Below are positions 1-7,981 of a stretch of 64,000 nt of DNA, in pieces; position 1 is the stretch's first letter, and every line of letters begins with the position of its first letter. This DNA comes from Treponema sp. (GTDB lineage: Bacteria; Spirochaetota; Spirochaetia; Treponematales; Breznakiellaceae): NCBI GenBank assembly GCA_009777535.1, contig WRLP01000013.1, positions 1 to 64,000 of the forward strand. Direction: 5' to 3'. Below the pieces are notes generated by a model. That model worked only from the letters and a program-made list of their open reading frames with translations. It was not told the DNA's origin and did not search any database. Both the position numbers and the translations under genes were made by a program.

Positions 1-135
1 GCAGAATTTAACTTGCTGGAAATTGAAGCGGCTCGAAGAACAGGACGGAAAAACACCTTGATTGCCGCTTTGATTGGAATTCTTGGCGGCCTTGCCGTTG
101 GCGTGGGCGGTACATTGATTATTGGGGGAAGGTAA
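1..135 (+). CDS. C-terminal end of a small membrane protein (partial, phage region)
   Basis: The open frame enters from the left edge and stops at 133-135, so only the last 44 residues are visible. They hold a charged stretch (EAARRTGRKN) followed by a glycine- and alanine-rich hydrophobic segment of about 20 residues (ALIGILGGLAVGVGGTLII) and a short GGR tail. This is a C-terminal membrane anchor with the positive charges on its N-terminal side. In a phage tail or lysis context it could be a small holin- or spanin-like protein, but the fragment gives no family signature. Its stop lies next to the start of the next gene, which suggests translational coupling. Confidence 0.6.
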   Translation, partial: AEFNLLEIEAARRTGRKNTLIAALIGILGGLAVGVGGTLIIGGR

Positions 136-136
136 A

Positions 137-688
137 TTGAAAGACAGAATTAAGATTAAAGGGCGGGTAACGGTTCAGGTTTTCGATTGCCACGGAAAAT
201 TGAAACGGAAAAGTCCGGGGTTTCTGCGGAGGCTTTTTAGGATACCTGGGCAATTTATGGTTTTTGAATTCCATAACATTGTTACCAGAGAAGGGGACGC
301 TTTGATTGCTGACGCTCTTTTGGCTTCCCCTGCACGGACTAAGGTTACAAGTGCAACAGGCTTTATTCAGGTTGGTACTGGCTGGACAGGAAATAGTACC
401 AAAACGAATACAAGGTGCAATACCCCATCGGGGAGCATGAAAGCACTGGACAGCGGGTATCCGGCATTGAAAGCGGCTTGGGGCAATACAGGGGATACGA
501 CCGTTACCTATAGGGCTACATTTGCGGCGGGGGCGTTAAACGCTAACGGCATAAATGAGGCGTGTTTGCTTAACGGCAACGGCACGGCGGCTAACTGTCT
601 GGCTTATGCACAGATAACCCCGGCGGTCAATGTTACGTCAAGCGATACCCTTCAGGTGCTATGGGAAATTACAATACTCGGTCAGTAA
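137..688 (+). CDS. Phage structural (tail or fibre-type) protein, putative
   Basis: The protein has about 183 residues. I place the start at the TTG at 137, which has a strong GGGGAAGG ribosome site a few bases upstream; a TTG at 122 in the same frame is possible but overlaps that site. A basic N-terminal segment (about residues 1-35, KRKSPGFLRRLFR) is followed by a Ser/Thr/Asn/Gly-rich region. The pattern HNIVTREGDALIADALL, then FIQVGTGWTG, and the ending LQVLWEITILG resemble phage minor structural proteins that begin with a 'HN.VT..G...I...L' segment. The frame overlaps the next gene by 28 bases. No catalytic motif is visible, and the call rests mainly on context and style. Confidence 0.55.
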   Translation: MKDRIKIKGRVTVQVFDCHGKLKRKSPGFLRRLFRIPGQFMVFEFHNIVTREGDALIADALLASPARTKVTSATGFIQVGTGWTGNSTKTNTRCNTPSGSMKALDSGYPALKAAWGNTGDTTVTYRATFAAGALNANGINEACLLNGNGTAANCLAYAQITPAVNVTSSDTLQVLWEITILGQ

Positions 689-2223
689 GGTTTCTGCAAT
701 CCCCTACTGATTTTCCCTTAATGGTTTCGCTTGGGGAGAAAAATCCGACCTGGGGTGTTTCCCGATGGGAAGGCCGGGGGCTTAGGTTTGTACCGCCTGA
801 TGATGAGGGCTTTTCTGTCCGGGGGGATAAACAGAAACTTGAATATAAAGGAAGGCGGCGGTCTCATCGGTTTACTATCTTGGGTGATAGTGCTTTTGAG
901 TATGATGTAATTCTCAACAGGGAGCCTGAAAGCAATGTTATAAGGCTTCGCATGGAAGGGGCAGAAAACTTTGATTTTTTCCGGCAGCCTGATTTTGTGC
1001 CTGATCTTTTTTTGAAGGGCAGTTATGCAGTTTATAAAAAAGAAACTTTGTTAGGCGAAGGTACAGGGAAGTTATGCCATATTCACCGACCTTTGATTAT
1101 TGACGCAAGGGGGCGGCGGGTATGGGGGGATTTGTCAGTTGTCGGGAATGAGTTACGGATTAGCATACCTGAACAATGGCTTAGTGAAGCGGTTTATCCG
1201 GTGATTGTTGACCCGACCATTGGGACTACAACTATTGGTAGTCAATACCTATTTGATAATGACCCGCCGGAGCCGTGGGTTCCATTGCAATTTGAATGTG
1301 ATATACCAGTAAATCGTTTTTTAGTGCCTCAAACCATTAACGGACTATGCACAGCATATTTTTACAGCAACGAGGATTACGGCGAAGAAGCAGGTGGGTA
1401 TCCGGTTCTGTATTCTGACGGTGTTAATAGACCTAATGCAAAATTGAGTTTACAGGAAAGTTTTATTGATTTCACATTAAGTTCATCGAAACCCAAAGGA
1501 TGGCGGTCAGGTACGTTTTTAAGTAATGGCAGTATTTCCTCTGGTTCAAATATCTGGTTTGGCTGTTTTACCAAATACTTCTGGTTTCCACGTTTTGATT
1601 TTGGGGGGACATTTGAGAATTGGTATTGGAATAATGAAAATGTAATACCCAATATATATCCGGGAAGTTACTCAAATTGGGCTCCGAATTTTAAGCTGTC
1701 TATGTATTTTGATTATTCATCTGCTCAAAATTATGTAAGGACATTAACCCAGGGGGTTACGCTGACGGATAGCCGGAAATTAACAGCAAATTATAAGCGT
1801 AACAGTTTTGATACGGTGCGGGTAAATTCTACGGCAAACAAATTACAGGGGTTTATCAGGAAACTTGAAGCGGCAGTACAGGGCTATGATAATAATTCTC
1901 TTGCATTTTTATATTCACGGACGGTAAAAGATAACGCTAAGGTATCAGGCACATTAAGCCATTTGGGGGCTTTCTTTCGAGGGCTTTTTGATAATGCAAA
2001 AAGTGATAGTGAAGCAAAAATTGGAAGGACATATATTCTTACCCTGTCTGATACGGTGCAAGCGGCAGGGGTTGTAATTCGAGGGCTGCTAATGTTTGTC
2101 CGTATTGTATCGGGCTTGTTTGTTCGTGATTATCTTTTACGGCGGTTTTTAATTGCAAGGGAAGAAATTGTTTTGAAGTCAAGTATAACAAGGGAAATTA
2201 CCTTTGAAAGCAGAATAAACTAA
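661..2223 (+). CDS. Large phage structural protein with YPVIVDPTI motif
   Basis: The ATG at 661 gives 520 residues and overlaps the preceding gene by 28 bases; a second ATG at 721 is possible. The first 180 residues are beta-rich and end in RISIPEQWLSEAVYPVIVDP. The segment YPVIVDPTI is a recurrent junction in phage and surface proteins, where it closes one beta domain. A Trp/Tyr/Asn-rich middle follows (about residues 190-350), and then a C-terminal third with Thr/Ser/Asn repeats and short hydrophobic stretches. No signal peptide is seen. A tail, fibre or decoration protein of the element is the likely role. The function is inferred from position and composition only. Confidence 0.5.
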   Translation: MGNYNTRSVRFLQSPTDFPLMVSLGEKNPTWGVSRWEGRGLRFVPPDDEGFSVRGDKQKLEYKGRRRSHRFTILGDSAFEYDVILNREPESNVIRLRMEGAENFDFFRQPDFVPDLFLKGSYAVYKKETLLGEGTGKLCHIHRPLIIDARGRRVWGDLSVVGNELRISIPEQWLSEAVYPVIVDPTIGTTTIGSQYLFDNDPPEPWVPLQFECDIPVNRFLVPQTINGLCTAYFYSNEDYGEEAGGYPVLYSDGVNRPNAKLSLQESFIDFTLSSSKPKGWRSGTFLSNGSISSGSNIWFGCFTKYFWFPRFDFGGTFENWYWNNENVIPNIYPGSYSNWAPNFKLSMYFDYSSAQNYVRTLTQGVTLTDSRKLTANYKRNSFDTVRVNSTANKLQGFIRKLEAAVQGYDNNSLAFLYSRTVKDNAKVSGTLSHLGAFFRGLFDNAKSDSEAKIGRTYILTLSDTVQAAGVVIRGLLMFVRIVSGLFVRDYLLRRFLIAREEIVLKSSITREITFESRIN

Positions 2224-2233
2224 GGCGGTTCTT

Positions 2234-2527
2234 ATGGGACGTATTTTCAAGGGACAATCGGCATTGCGTATAACTCTTAAAACTTTTGTTGATTTAGAGG
2301 GGATAGAAAGTACGGTTATTAAGTATCGCAAGCCTAACGGAAAAACCGGGGAATTTGCCGCCGCTGTTGGAGATATTGCCCAGGGGGTCATTTTCCATGA
2401 ATGTATCGAGGGGGATTTAGATGTGTCGGGGTGGTGGGCTTTGTGGGCTTTTGTTACCTTTGCTGACGGCAGAACGGCGGCGGGGCAAACGGCGAAGGTG
2501 TATATCTGGAAGCAAGGAAGCGGATAA
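2234..2527 (+). CDS. Small phage protein, BppU-N-like beta fold suspected
   Basis: This 97-residue protein starts 10 bases after the previous stop. Its pattern, ALRITLKTFVDLEG followed by VIKYRKPNGKTGEF and a final WALWAFVTFADGRTAAG, resembles small phage proteins related to the N-terminal domain of baseplate upper protein (a strand, a turn, then 'KYrKPdG.tG.w'). That family helps assemble tail tips. The likeness is by eye and weak. The stop overlaps the next start by one base (TAATG), so the two are probably translationally coupled. Confidence 0.5.
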   Translation: MGRIFKGQSALRITLKTFVDLEGIESTVIKYRKPNGKTGEFAAAVGDIAQGVIFHECIEGDLDVSGWWALWAFVTFADGRTAAGQTAKVYIWKQGSG

Positions 2528-2883
2528 TGCCCAGGAGAAGAACGCCGGAAGAACGGTATAAATACAATATCCGCAAGCAACAAAAATCTTTAGAAGAATT
2601 TGCAGAACATGAGATTGAATGGGCGGGGGACTTAATACGCTGGTATGGAATTGTAAAAAAAGATATGCCCGATGATGAGTACCGCTCTTGTGCGTACTTT
2701 TTGAATAAAGAATTTCAAAAAAAACCGGGTTCATTGTCCTTGCTTTATACAATGTATATTCAATGGTGGCAGGAACTACCACAAGTTACAAAAGAAAATG
2801 CTTTTGATTTATTGGCATACCGCTTTAAGACGTATGCGGCAGTATTAAAGACTGGGGGCTATGATGGAAAACCTGATTGGTGA
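2527..2883 (+). CDS. Hypothetical phage protein
   Basis: The 118-residue protein starts with the ATG that shares one base with the upstream stop. It has a very basic N-terminus (MPRRRTPEERYKYNIRKQQ), then an acidic and aromatic helical body (EHEIEWAGDLIRWYG) and a short Trp-rich segment (IQWWQEL). No known motif is recognised. Its end overlaps the primase start by 23 bases, so it probably belongs to the same transcript. A role in DNA handling would fit the basic N-terminus and neighbour, but this is only a guess. Confidence 0.5.
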   Translation: MPRRRTPEERYKYNIRKQQKSLEEFAEHEIEWAGDLIRWYGIVKKDMPDDEYRSCAYFLNKEFQKKPGSLSLLYTMYIQWWQELPQVTKENAFDLLAYRFKTYAAVLKTGGYDGKPDW

Positions 2884-4252
2884 TGAAAGTGTCTACTTGC
2901 GGATTAACCAGCTAAAAAGCGGGAAAATACAGTTTACTGATTCCACGAATGCAGAAAGATTTGCCAAAGAGCATGGCAAAGATATACGGTATTTCCCTGC
3001 CTGGAAAAAATGGCTGGTGTGGAACGGTAAACGATGGGAAATAGACGAAGGTGCGGCACTGGTGCAAACTAAAGGGCTGGAAACAATCAGGAACCTTTAC
3101 GATGAATTACTAAAGACAAGCGACTATCGGGAACGAAACGATATAGAAAGTTATGCAAGGGTATGTGAAAGCACTAAAAGACGTGAAACCCTTATCCGTA
3201 ACGCTCAATGGATTAAACCGTTACACATAACAAGCGAAGATTTAGACCCTGACCATTGGCTGTTGAATGTGCAAAACGGCGTTATTGAAATGAAAAAAAC
3301 GGAATTTCGGGAACATAGGCAAGATGATATGATGACCAAAATTGCCAATGTTGAATATGACCCAAACGCTGACTGTCCGCTGTGGAAACAGTTTATCCGT
3401 GAAATTATGAATTATAAATCTGAATTGATTAACTTTTTGCAGACCGCCGCAGGGTGGGCTTTGACTGGCGATATTTCAGAACAGACTATGTTTATTCTGT
3501 ACGGCTCCGGTGCAAACGGTAAATCAACTTTTTTGAATACCATCATGTATATTTTGGGTGATTACGCTACGGCAACGCCTACAGAAACTTTTATGAAAAA
3601 GAACGGCGACCAAACAACCAATGATATAGCCCGATTAAGGGGAATACGGTTTGTTACCACTACCGAAGCGGAGCAAGGGCGTAGGCTGTCCGAACCGCTT
3701 ATTAAGCGGATTACTGGCAATGACCAAATGATGGCTCGTTTTCTGTACGGGGAGTTTTTTTCGTTTACCCCTACATTTAAGATTTTCATGGCTACTAACC
3801 ATAAGCCTGTTATCAAGGGTACTGACTACGGTATTTGGCGGCGAATTAAACTGATACCTTTTACAACCAGAATACCTGAAGAAAAACAGGATAAAGACCT
3901 TGAATTGAAATTGCGAAGTGAAGCAAGCGGAATTCTTAACTGGCTTTTGGAAGGGACTAAACGCTGGTTACAAGAGCGGCTTAATGCTCCCGATGAAATA
4001 CTAAATGCAACTGATGAATACAGGGAAGAAATGGACGTTATAGGAAATTTCCTAAGTGATAAATGTCTGATTGAAAAGGATTTGACAATCCGTATCCGGG
4101 AACTATATAAAGCATATTCGGACTGGTGCGAAGATAACAAGGAACACGCCGTGCCGGAACGGTTTTTTACTTTGCGGCTTAAAGAGATGGGTTTCCAGCA
4201 ATGCAGAACGTCCGAGGCTCGTTACTGGTCGGGGGTTGGGCTTCGCCGTTAA
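2861..4252 (+). CDS. Phage/plasmid primase-helicase, P4/D5 family (SF3 helicase)
   Basis: The 463-residue protein starts at the ATG at 2861, just behind a CTGGGGG ribosome site. The N-terminal 150 residues match the D5_N-type region that precedes the helicase (LNVQNGVIEM and VEYDPNADCPLWKQF are typical). The superfamily 3 helicase core follows, with Walker A GSGANGKST near residue 215, a TTEAEQG segment in the Walker B area, motif C FKIFMATNHKP near residue 312, and the arginine-rich GIWRRIKLIPF. In phage P4-like elements this protein unwinds and primes replication at the element's own origin. The enzyme has no clear primase domain at the N-terminus, being shorter than P4 alpha (about 777 aa), so it may act as helicase only. 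The gene lies directly upstream of a repeat-rich gene-free region that may be its origin. Confidence 0.9.
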   Translation: MMENLIGDESVYLRINQLKSGKIQFTDSTNAERFAKEHGKDIRYFPAWKKWLVWNGKRWEIDEGAALVQTKGLETIRNLYDELLKTSDYRERNDIESYARVCESTKRRETLIRNAQWIKPLHITSEDLDPDHWLLNVQNGVIEMKKTEFREHRQDDMMTKIANVEYDPNADCPLWKQFIREIMNYKSELINFLQTAAGWALTGDISEQTMFILYGSGANGKSTFLNTIMYILGDYATATPTETFMKKNGDQTTNDIARLRGIRFVTTTEAEQGRRLSEPLIKRITGNDQMMARFLYGEFFSFTPTFKIFMATNHKPVIKGTDYGIWRRIKLIPFTTRIPEEKQDKDLELKLRSEASGILNWLLEGTKRWLQERLNAPDEILNATDEYREEMDVIGNFLSDKCLIEKDLTIRIRELYKAYSDWCEDNKEHAVPERFFTLRLKEMGFQQCRTSEARYWSGVGLRR

Positions 4253-4680
4253 TTTTTTTTACCCTTGCGGGTTTTGGGGTGGTTCCCCCGTGCGCCCCTT
4301 TGGGTTGGGTCGGCAAAACAGCCGACAGGAAAAACTTCTCTCTCGAAGTCTATTAAAAGTATGCAAGAGTAGGCTTTTTTTGTGTTTTGTTATCTCGGAA
4401 AATTATCTGAAAAATGTGCCTGGTCATAAAAATAAATAAAACATTGCGAAAAGTAGCAAAAAATAAAGCCACGCACACGCCCCCCTTGCTTAAAAAAAAT
4501 CTGCCCTTGTTTTGTTATGACATATCGGCTTGTCATTTATGACAGGTAAAATCAGGTGTTTTGTCATCAAAAAAGCGGTTTTTTTTCAATCTATACTTAT
4601 ATTATCTTTTTATTTTTTTTTCTATGACAAGTATGACAAAGATAAATTATAAAAGTATGTATATGGTAGCCTTATAGAGA
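4253..4680. other. Candidate replication origin: TATGACA repeats in AT-rich DNA
   Basis: This gene-free stretch follows the primase-helicase gene. It starts with a GTCGGC/GCCGAC hairpin at 4309-4326, which may end the upstream transcript. Farther on, the heptamer TATGACA occurs at 4516, 4538, 4623 and 4632, and TGTCAT, its inverse, at 4531 and 4562. Between them lies a run of about 50 bases that is almost only A and T (4570-4622). Iteron-like repeats beside an AT-rich segment next to an SF3 helicase gene are the expected make-up of a P4-type origin. The role is inferred. Confidence 0.4.
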
Positions 4681-4719
4681 AGTCTGAAAATCGGGGGTGG
4701 ATTGTTGTCAGCGTGTCAT

Positions 4720-5780
4720 CATCAGGCCGCCGCCGTAGGCGGCGGGCAGCAAGAAACGCCTGGAGCAAGTACCGCTGTTTTCATGCTTTCACTTTTCGAT
4801 AATGCTTTAGGGCGGGTCTTGCGTAGGGCGGTTCTTGCTGCTGTGATAATGCTCTGTCATCAATGCCTGCCTACCTGCAAGGTGGGCGGGTCTTTGGGAG
4901 TGCGTAGCAGCAAATATCGCTCGGCTTCATTGTTGCGGGGGATTTCGGATTGGTGTCTTGAAAATGCCTCACCTTACGACCATGCCGCCAGTCCGTTGCT
5001 ATCGAAGATAGCGGCGGTCTGGCGGTTTTTATCAGGATAATGTAACGGCTACGGAGCGGGAGAAAATGCCTGTCGAAGCCGTGGGGTGCTTGGGGATAAT
5101 GCTTTTCGCAACGGGGGTTTTTCTATCAAGTAATGCCTTGTCTACCAGTTCCCAATTGCACACAATCGCTGTTGTATACGACGTTCCAGCCCACCTTATA
5201 AAGCAAACCGTAGGTTTGCGGTGGGCTGGAATGTGGGTGATGGAGGCGTGGGAATGGAGCGAAGCGGAATGACCTAGCCGACTGAACCCCTAGCCGCCTT
5301 GCGGCGTAGCGTATACATTCGGTTGTGTGCTGTTGGGGCTTTTCGGGTATGTTCTGCGGGTAAATTAAAAACCCCCGTTGCGTGGGATAATGCTTTGGGG
5401 TAATGTTTTTACTTTGCGAACCCCACGGTGCTTTTGAGATAATGCCGCCGATTAACCCGATAAGTTTTTTGAAATTATGTTTTACTTTTTCCGATATGGC
5501 TTATGGGGTTAAGCGGCGGTCTTTGGAATGGGTCTTTTGTTTATAGGCTCTGCGGGGGGCGGGGTGCCGGGGTTTTTATGCTGTTTTTGGGGTGCTACCC
5601 TTTACCTACTTGCAGGGGCAAGGGCGGCGTGAGGATTAGCCGCCTTTGACCCTGACCCGACCGGCAGGACGCCGGGCGGGTTGTGAATAAATGCCTTTTG
5701 ATAAATGCAGCATAAAAAGGGCGGCGTGAATGATTTGAGAAAATTGCGGAGTGCAGCATAGCGGAACGGAGCAATTTTGA
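4720..5780. ncRNA. Large structured noncoding region (candidate ornate RNA) in the phage element
   Basis: About 1.06 kb between primase and integrase carries no credible gene but many strong, nested inverted repeats. On the plus strand they are: 8 bp with a GTA loop at 4727-4745; 10 bp (with G-T pairs) at 4866-4890, enclosed by an 8-bp pair 4835-4842/4906-4913; an 18-bp hairpin at 4985-5025; 12 bp plus 7 bp with a GTA loop at 5184-5231; a 16-bp long-range pair 5107-5122/5367-5382 enclosed by a 9-bp pair 5079-5087/5420-5428; a roughly 20-bp pair 5445-5464/5500-5519; and hairpins at 5620-5646, 5656-5680 and 5740-5778. The pentamer AATGC recurs 11 times in the linkers. Giant phage RNAs such as GOLLD and ROOL have this kind of size and setting, but I cannot assign it to either. 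Strand is undecided. Confidence 0.5.
4985..5030 (+). terminator. Strong GC-rich hairpin followed by T run
   Basis: CCGCCAG (4985-4991) pairs with CTGGCGG (5019-5025), and inside, 11 more pairs close on a GAA loop with one T-T mismatch between the two stems. Five T residues follow at 5026-5030. This is a textbook intrinsic terminator for plus-strand transcripts, or one domain of the structured RNA described around it. It could end read-through from the primase gene or separate two parts of the region. Confidence 0.5.
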
Positions 5781-5825
5781 CCTTTCTCCCTCTTTTCTAT
5801 TTCAGTTTGTTTTGTGCCATTATAA

Positions 5826-5839
5826 CCCCCTTTCGGGGG
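5826..5839 (-). terminator. Short hairpin behind the integrase gene
   Basis: CCCCC (5826-5830) and GGGGG (5835-5839) form a 5-bp hairpin with a 4-base loop, 12 bases beyond the integrase stop. The following bases on the minus strand (TTATAATG) are only partly T-rich, so this is a weak intrinsic terminator at best. Confidence 0.35.
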
Positions 5840-5851
5840 CTGTAAAACTCT

Positions 5852-7180
5852 TTACGCTGAACAGGCTATCTTGTTTCCCATTTTTTTGTATGTAACAAGT
5901 TTTGGTGTTTCCGGCAATAGCCCTGCAAAAGTTTCTTTTTGGGCGGAATGGATTAGTTCCCTGTCCCCTACTGTTTCGTGGTCAGCGTAATGGGCAAGCA
6001 TTACATCGGTTAAATGTCCGGTTTGCGATTTCAAAAGTTTTTTGTCCAGTTTTCTAATCATGTAGGAAGTATAGAAATGCCGCCAACTGTGAAAATCATA
6101 TTTCGCCGCTTCCTCTTTAGAAAAACCTATTTTTATTAACGCTTCACGAAGCCCCCTGCCAAAGTGCTGCCCCTGCATAGGAACTTTTTTTCTGGTTGTT
6201 GACCAAAAGATAAATCTTTCAGGTGTTTTACTCCACGGATTTTGATTGCCCATTTCTATAAGCGCATACATCAAATCGGGGAAAGGTATCTCTACCGTTC
6301 TGGTTTTATTGTTTTTCGGCGGTTTCCTTCCGTCCTCTTTATTCCATGAGCCGTCAACATAAATACAATCAGCCCCTAAATTCTTAAACTGCAAGGCTAA
6401 AATTTCCCCGTTCCTCATTCCGGTAACCGCCGACAGCATATTCGCTAGTTTAACCCTGTCATCTTCCCACACAGTACGAAACACAGCAGCGGCTACAGTA
6501 GGGGTTAAAATCGACCTTTTTCGTTCTTCCCCCGCAAACATGGTATGTCCTCTGGTCGGGTCTTTATCTATATGCCCTTTGGAAAATGCCCAACGGAGGG
6601 GTTTCGTTCCGGCTTTTATAACGACATTTTTCCGTGAAGCCGATAAATCCTTTTCCCCCATGTGGGTAATAAAAGCGTCAATATCCGCTGCCGTTATATC
6701 TCCCAAAAACCGCCCATTGAAAAACGGCTCCCAATACAGCGAAATCGCCCCGCCCTGTATAGAGCAATGGCGGCGGTGTATGCCGTGAGCTTTGCGTAAT
6801 TTCTCCTGAATGTAGGGGGATTTGTCCCAATCCCAAAAGGTAGCCAGGTAGCCGATAAAATCCTGTGCTTGCTGTGTGCCAGCCATGACAAAACTTTTCA
6901 GCCAGCCCTGCCGTTGGAGTTCGGCAATCATGGTTTCGGCATCGTCTGGGTCTTTAAGGTTTTTGACGGTTTCCCGCAGGGATAGGTTATGTACTCTGAC
7001 GGTGTTCTGCTTTTGCGGGATGCCGTCTCGAAGCCATTGGAAGGCTTTTCTTACCGCTTCTTCTTCTGTTTTCTGCTTGGTTGAGATTGCTGGTAGCTGT
7101 TTGCCGTTTTCATCGTTAAACTGAACCAGATAATAGGGGCGGTCGGCTCTTTTATAAACCGAAAATGGGTAGGCGTTCAT
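5852..7180 (-). CDS. int: Tyrosine site-specific integrase
   Basis: The protein has about 442 residues; I chose the ATG at 7180 over the GTG two codons upstream (7186), since an AGGTG ribosome site fits either. The N-terminal half holds an arm-binding and core-binding (SAM-like) region (PYYLVQFNDENGKQ, then DITAADIDAFI). The catalytic domain shows the first Arg in SAVTGMRNGEILAL, the H-x-x-R box in HSWRHFYTSYM, a later His in KSQTGHL, and the nucleophile Tyr in DVMLAHYADHE. Tyrosine recombinases cut and rejoin att sites. The gene sits at the end of the element with its start toward tRNA-Phe, consistent with integration at that tRNA. No excisionase is seen nearby. Confidence 0.93.
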   Translation of the reverse strand: MNAYPFSVYKRADRPYYLVQFNDENGKQLPAISTKQKTEEEAVRKAFQWLRDGIPQKQNTVRVHNLSLRETVKNLKDPDDAETMIAELQRQGWLKSFVMAGTQQAQDFIGYLATFWDWDKSPYIQEKLRKAHGIHRRHCSIQGGAISLYWEPFFNGRFLGDITAADIDAFITHMGEKDLSASRKNVVIKAGTKPLRWAFSKGHIDKDPTRGHTMFAGEERKRSILTPTVAAAVFRTVWEDDRVKLANMLSAVTGMRNGEILALQFKNLGADCIYVDGSWNKEDGRKPPKNNKTRTVEIPFPDLMYALIEMGNQNPWSKTPERFIFWSTTRKKVPMQGQHFGRGLREALIKIGFSKEEAAKYDFHSWRHFYTSYMIRKLDKKLLKSQTGHLTDVMLAHYADHETVGDRELIHSAQKETFAGLLPETPKLVTYKKMGNKIACSA

Positions 7181-7328
7181 ATACACCTCAAACCCGACTT
7201 TAGACTGTAACAGGTTTTACTGTCAGTTCTACTGTCGGTCGCGTTTGAAATGTTACTTTCGCCCGTTGTCGGGTAGAAAGAAATCCCATAATTCCTTACT
7301 ACATAAGGAATTAGGAAACTCTGTGAAC

Positions 7329-7401
7329 TGCCACCTCGGAGAATTGAACTCCAGACACGCAGATTTTCAGTCTGCTGCTCTACCAACTGAGCTAAGGTGG
7401 C
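7329..7401 (-). tRNA. tRNA-Phe (GAA), probable integration target
   Basis: Read on the minus strand, the 73-nt gene folds into a full cloverleaf. The acceptor GCCACCT pairs with AGGTGGC, the D arm is GCTC/GAGC, and the anticodon stem GCAGA/TCTGC closes the loop CTGAAAA with anticodon GAA. The T arm is TGGAG/CTCCG with loop TTCAATT and one T-G pair. The discriminator is A and CCA is not encoded. The 3' end points toward the integrase, so the element's att core is expected in the T-arm/acceptor half. The gene looks intact and functional. Confidence 0.95.
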
Positions 7402-7410
7402 TAAATAACG

Positions 7411-7981
7411 GCGCCGCGTCAAGCGGCGTTATTGCCAAAAAAATCAAAACAGCCCAGGCACCAATATAGGTAACCACGGCCGGTAATGCAAGCCTGCCTT
7501 TAGGCAGGCGACAGTGCCGCTTCGAAAAACGGCAGCGTCCCAAAGCAAACCCTCCCTTTGGGAATTAAGGTTCATACAAAGAACCAGGTAAAAGCGCCCC
7601 GTCAAGGGGCGTTGTCCCGAAAAAATTATAACGGCCCAGGCACCAATATAGGTAACCACGGCCGGTAATGCAAGCCTGCCTTTAGGCAGGCGACAGTGCC
7701 GCTTCGAAAAACGGCAGCGTCCCAAAGCAAACCCTCCCTTTGGGAATTAAGGTTCACACAAAGAACCAGGTAAAAGCGCCCCGTCAAGGGGCGTTGTCCC
7801 GAAAAAATCATAACGGCCCAGGCACCAATAAAAGTTACTACGGCCGCTAATGCAAGCCTGCCTTTAGGCAGACGACAGTGCCGCTTCGAAAAACCGCAGC
7901 ACCCCAAAGAAAACCCTCACTTTGGGAATGAAGGTTCACACAAAGAACCATATAACGGCGCCGCTTCGAAAAACGGCAGCA
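7411..7981. repeat. Tandem array of three 182-bp units built from hairpins
   Basis: The same 182-bp unit is repeated head to tail three times (starting near 7411, 7594 and 7776), with a short, internally shortened fourth piece to about 7981. Units 1 and 2 are almost identical and unit 3 is more diverged. Each unit holds five small hairpins: CGCCCC-GTCAA-GGGGCG, GCCTGCC-TTTA-GGCAGGC, TGCCG/CGGCA, CCCAAAG/CTTTGGG and GGTTC/GAACC. Unit 1 has a compensated base-pair swap in the first hairpin (G-C for C-G). The open frames seen across it (93 codons, twice) are artefacts of the repeat. It resembles clustered REP/BIME-type palindromes rather than CRISPR. The following 289 bases (7982-8270) hold only the leader region of the next gene. 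Confidence 0.85.

Larger units (their letters stand above)
1..7345. mobile_element. Right end of an integrated phage or phage satellite at tRNA-Phe
   Basis: The left 7.3 kb carries phage-type structural genes, a P4/D5-like primase-helicase and a tyrosine integrase. The integrase gene ends the element and lies about 140 bases from the 3' end of a tRNA-Phe gene, the classic arrangement for integration into a tRNA 3' half that leaves the tRNA intact. The right boundary is taken near the 3' part of the tRNA (about 7329-7345). The left boundary lies outside the window, so the att core cannot be paired here. Whether the element is a complete prophage or a satellite cannot be decided: no terminase, portal or capsid gene is visible in this part. 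Confidence 0.7.

Noticed and set aside
4236-4439. 67-codon frame overlapping the primase end
   Set aside because: Low-complexity and overlapping; no family signal, and it covers a hairpin.
4702-5272. Open frames of 112 and 68 codons in the gap after the primase
   Set aside because: Composition is irregular, no ribosome sites, and they run through strong hairpins of the structured region.
7444-7907. Two similar open frames of 93 codons on the minus strand
   Set aside because: They are the same frame through the 182-bp tandem hairpin units; no ribosome site, and the repeat structure explains them.
7411-7957. CRISPR array
   Set aside because: Units are 182 bp tandem copies without unique spacers, and no cas genes are present.
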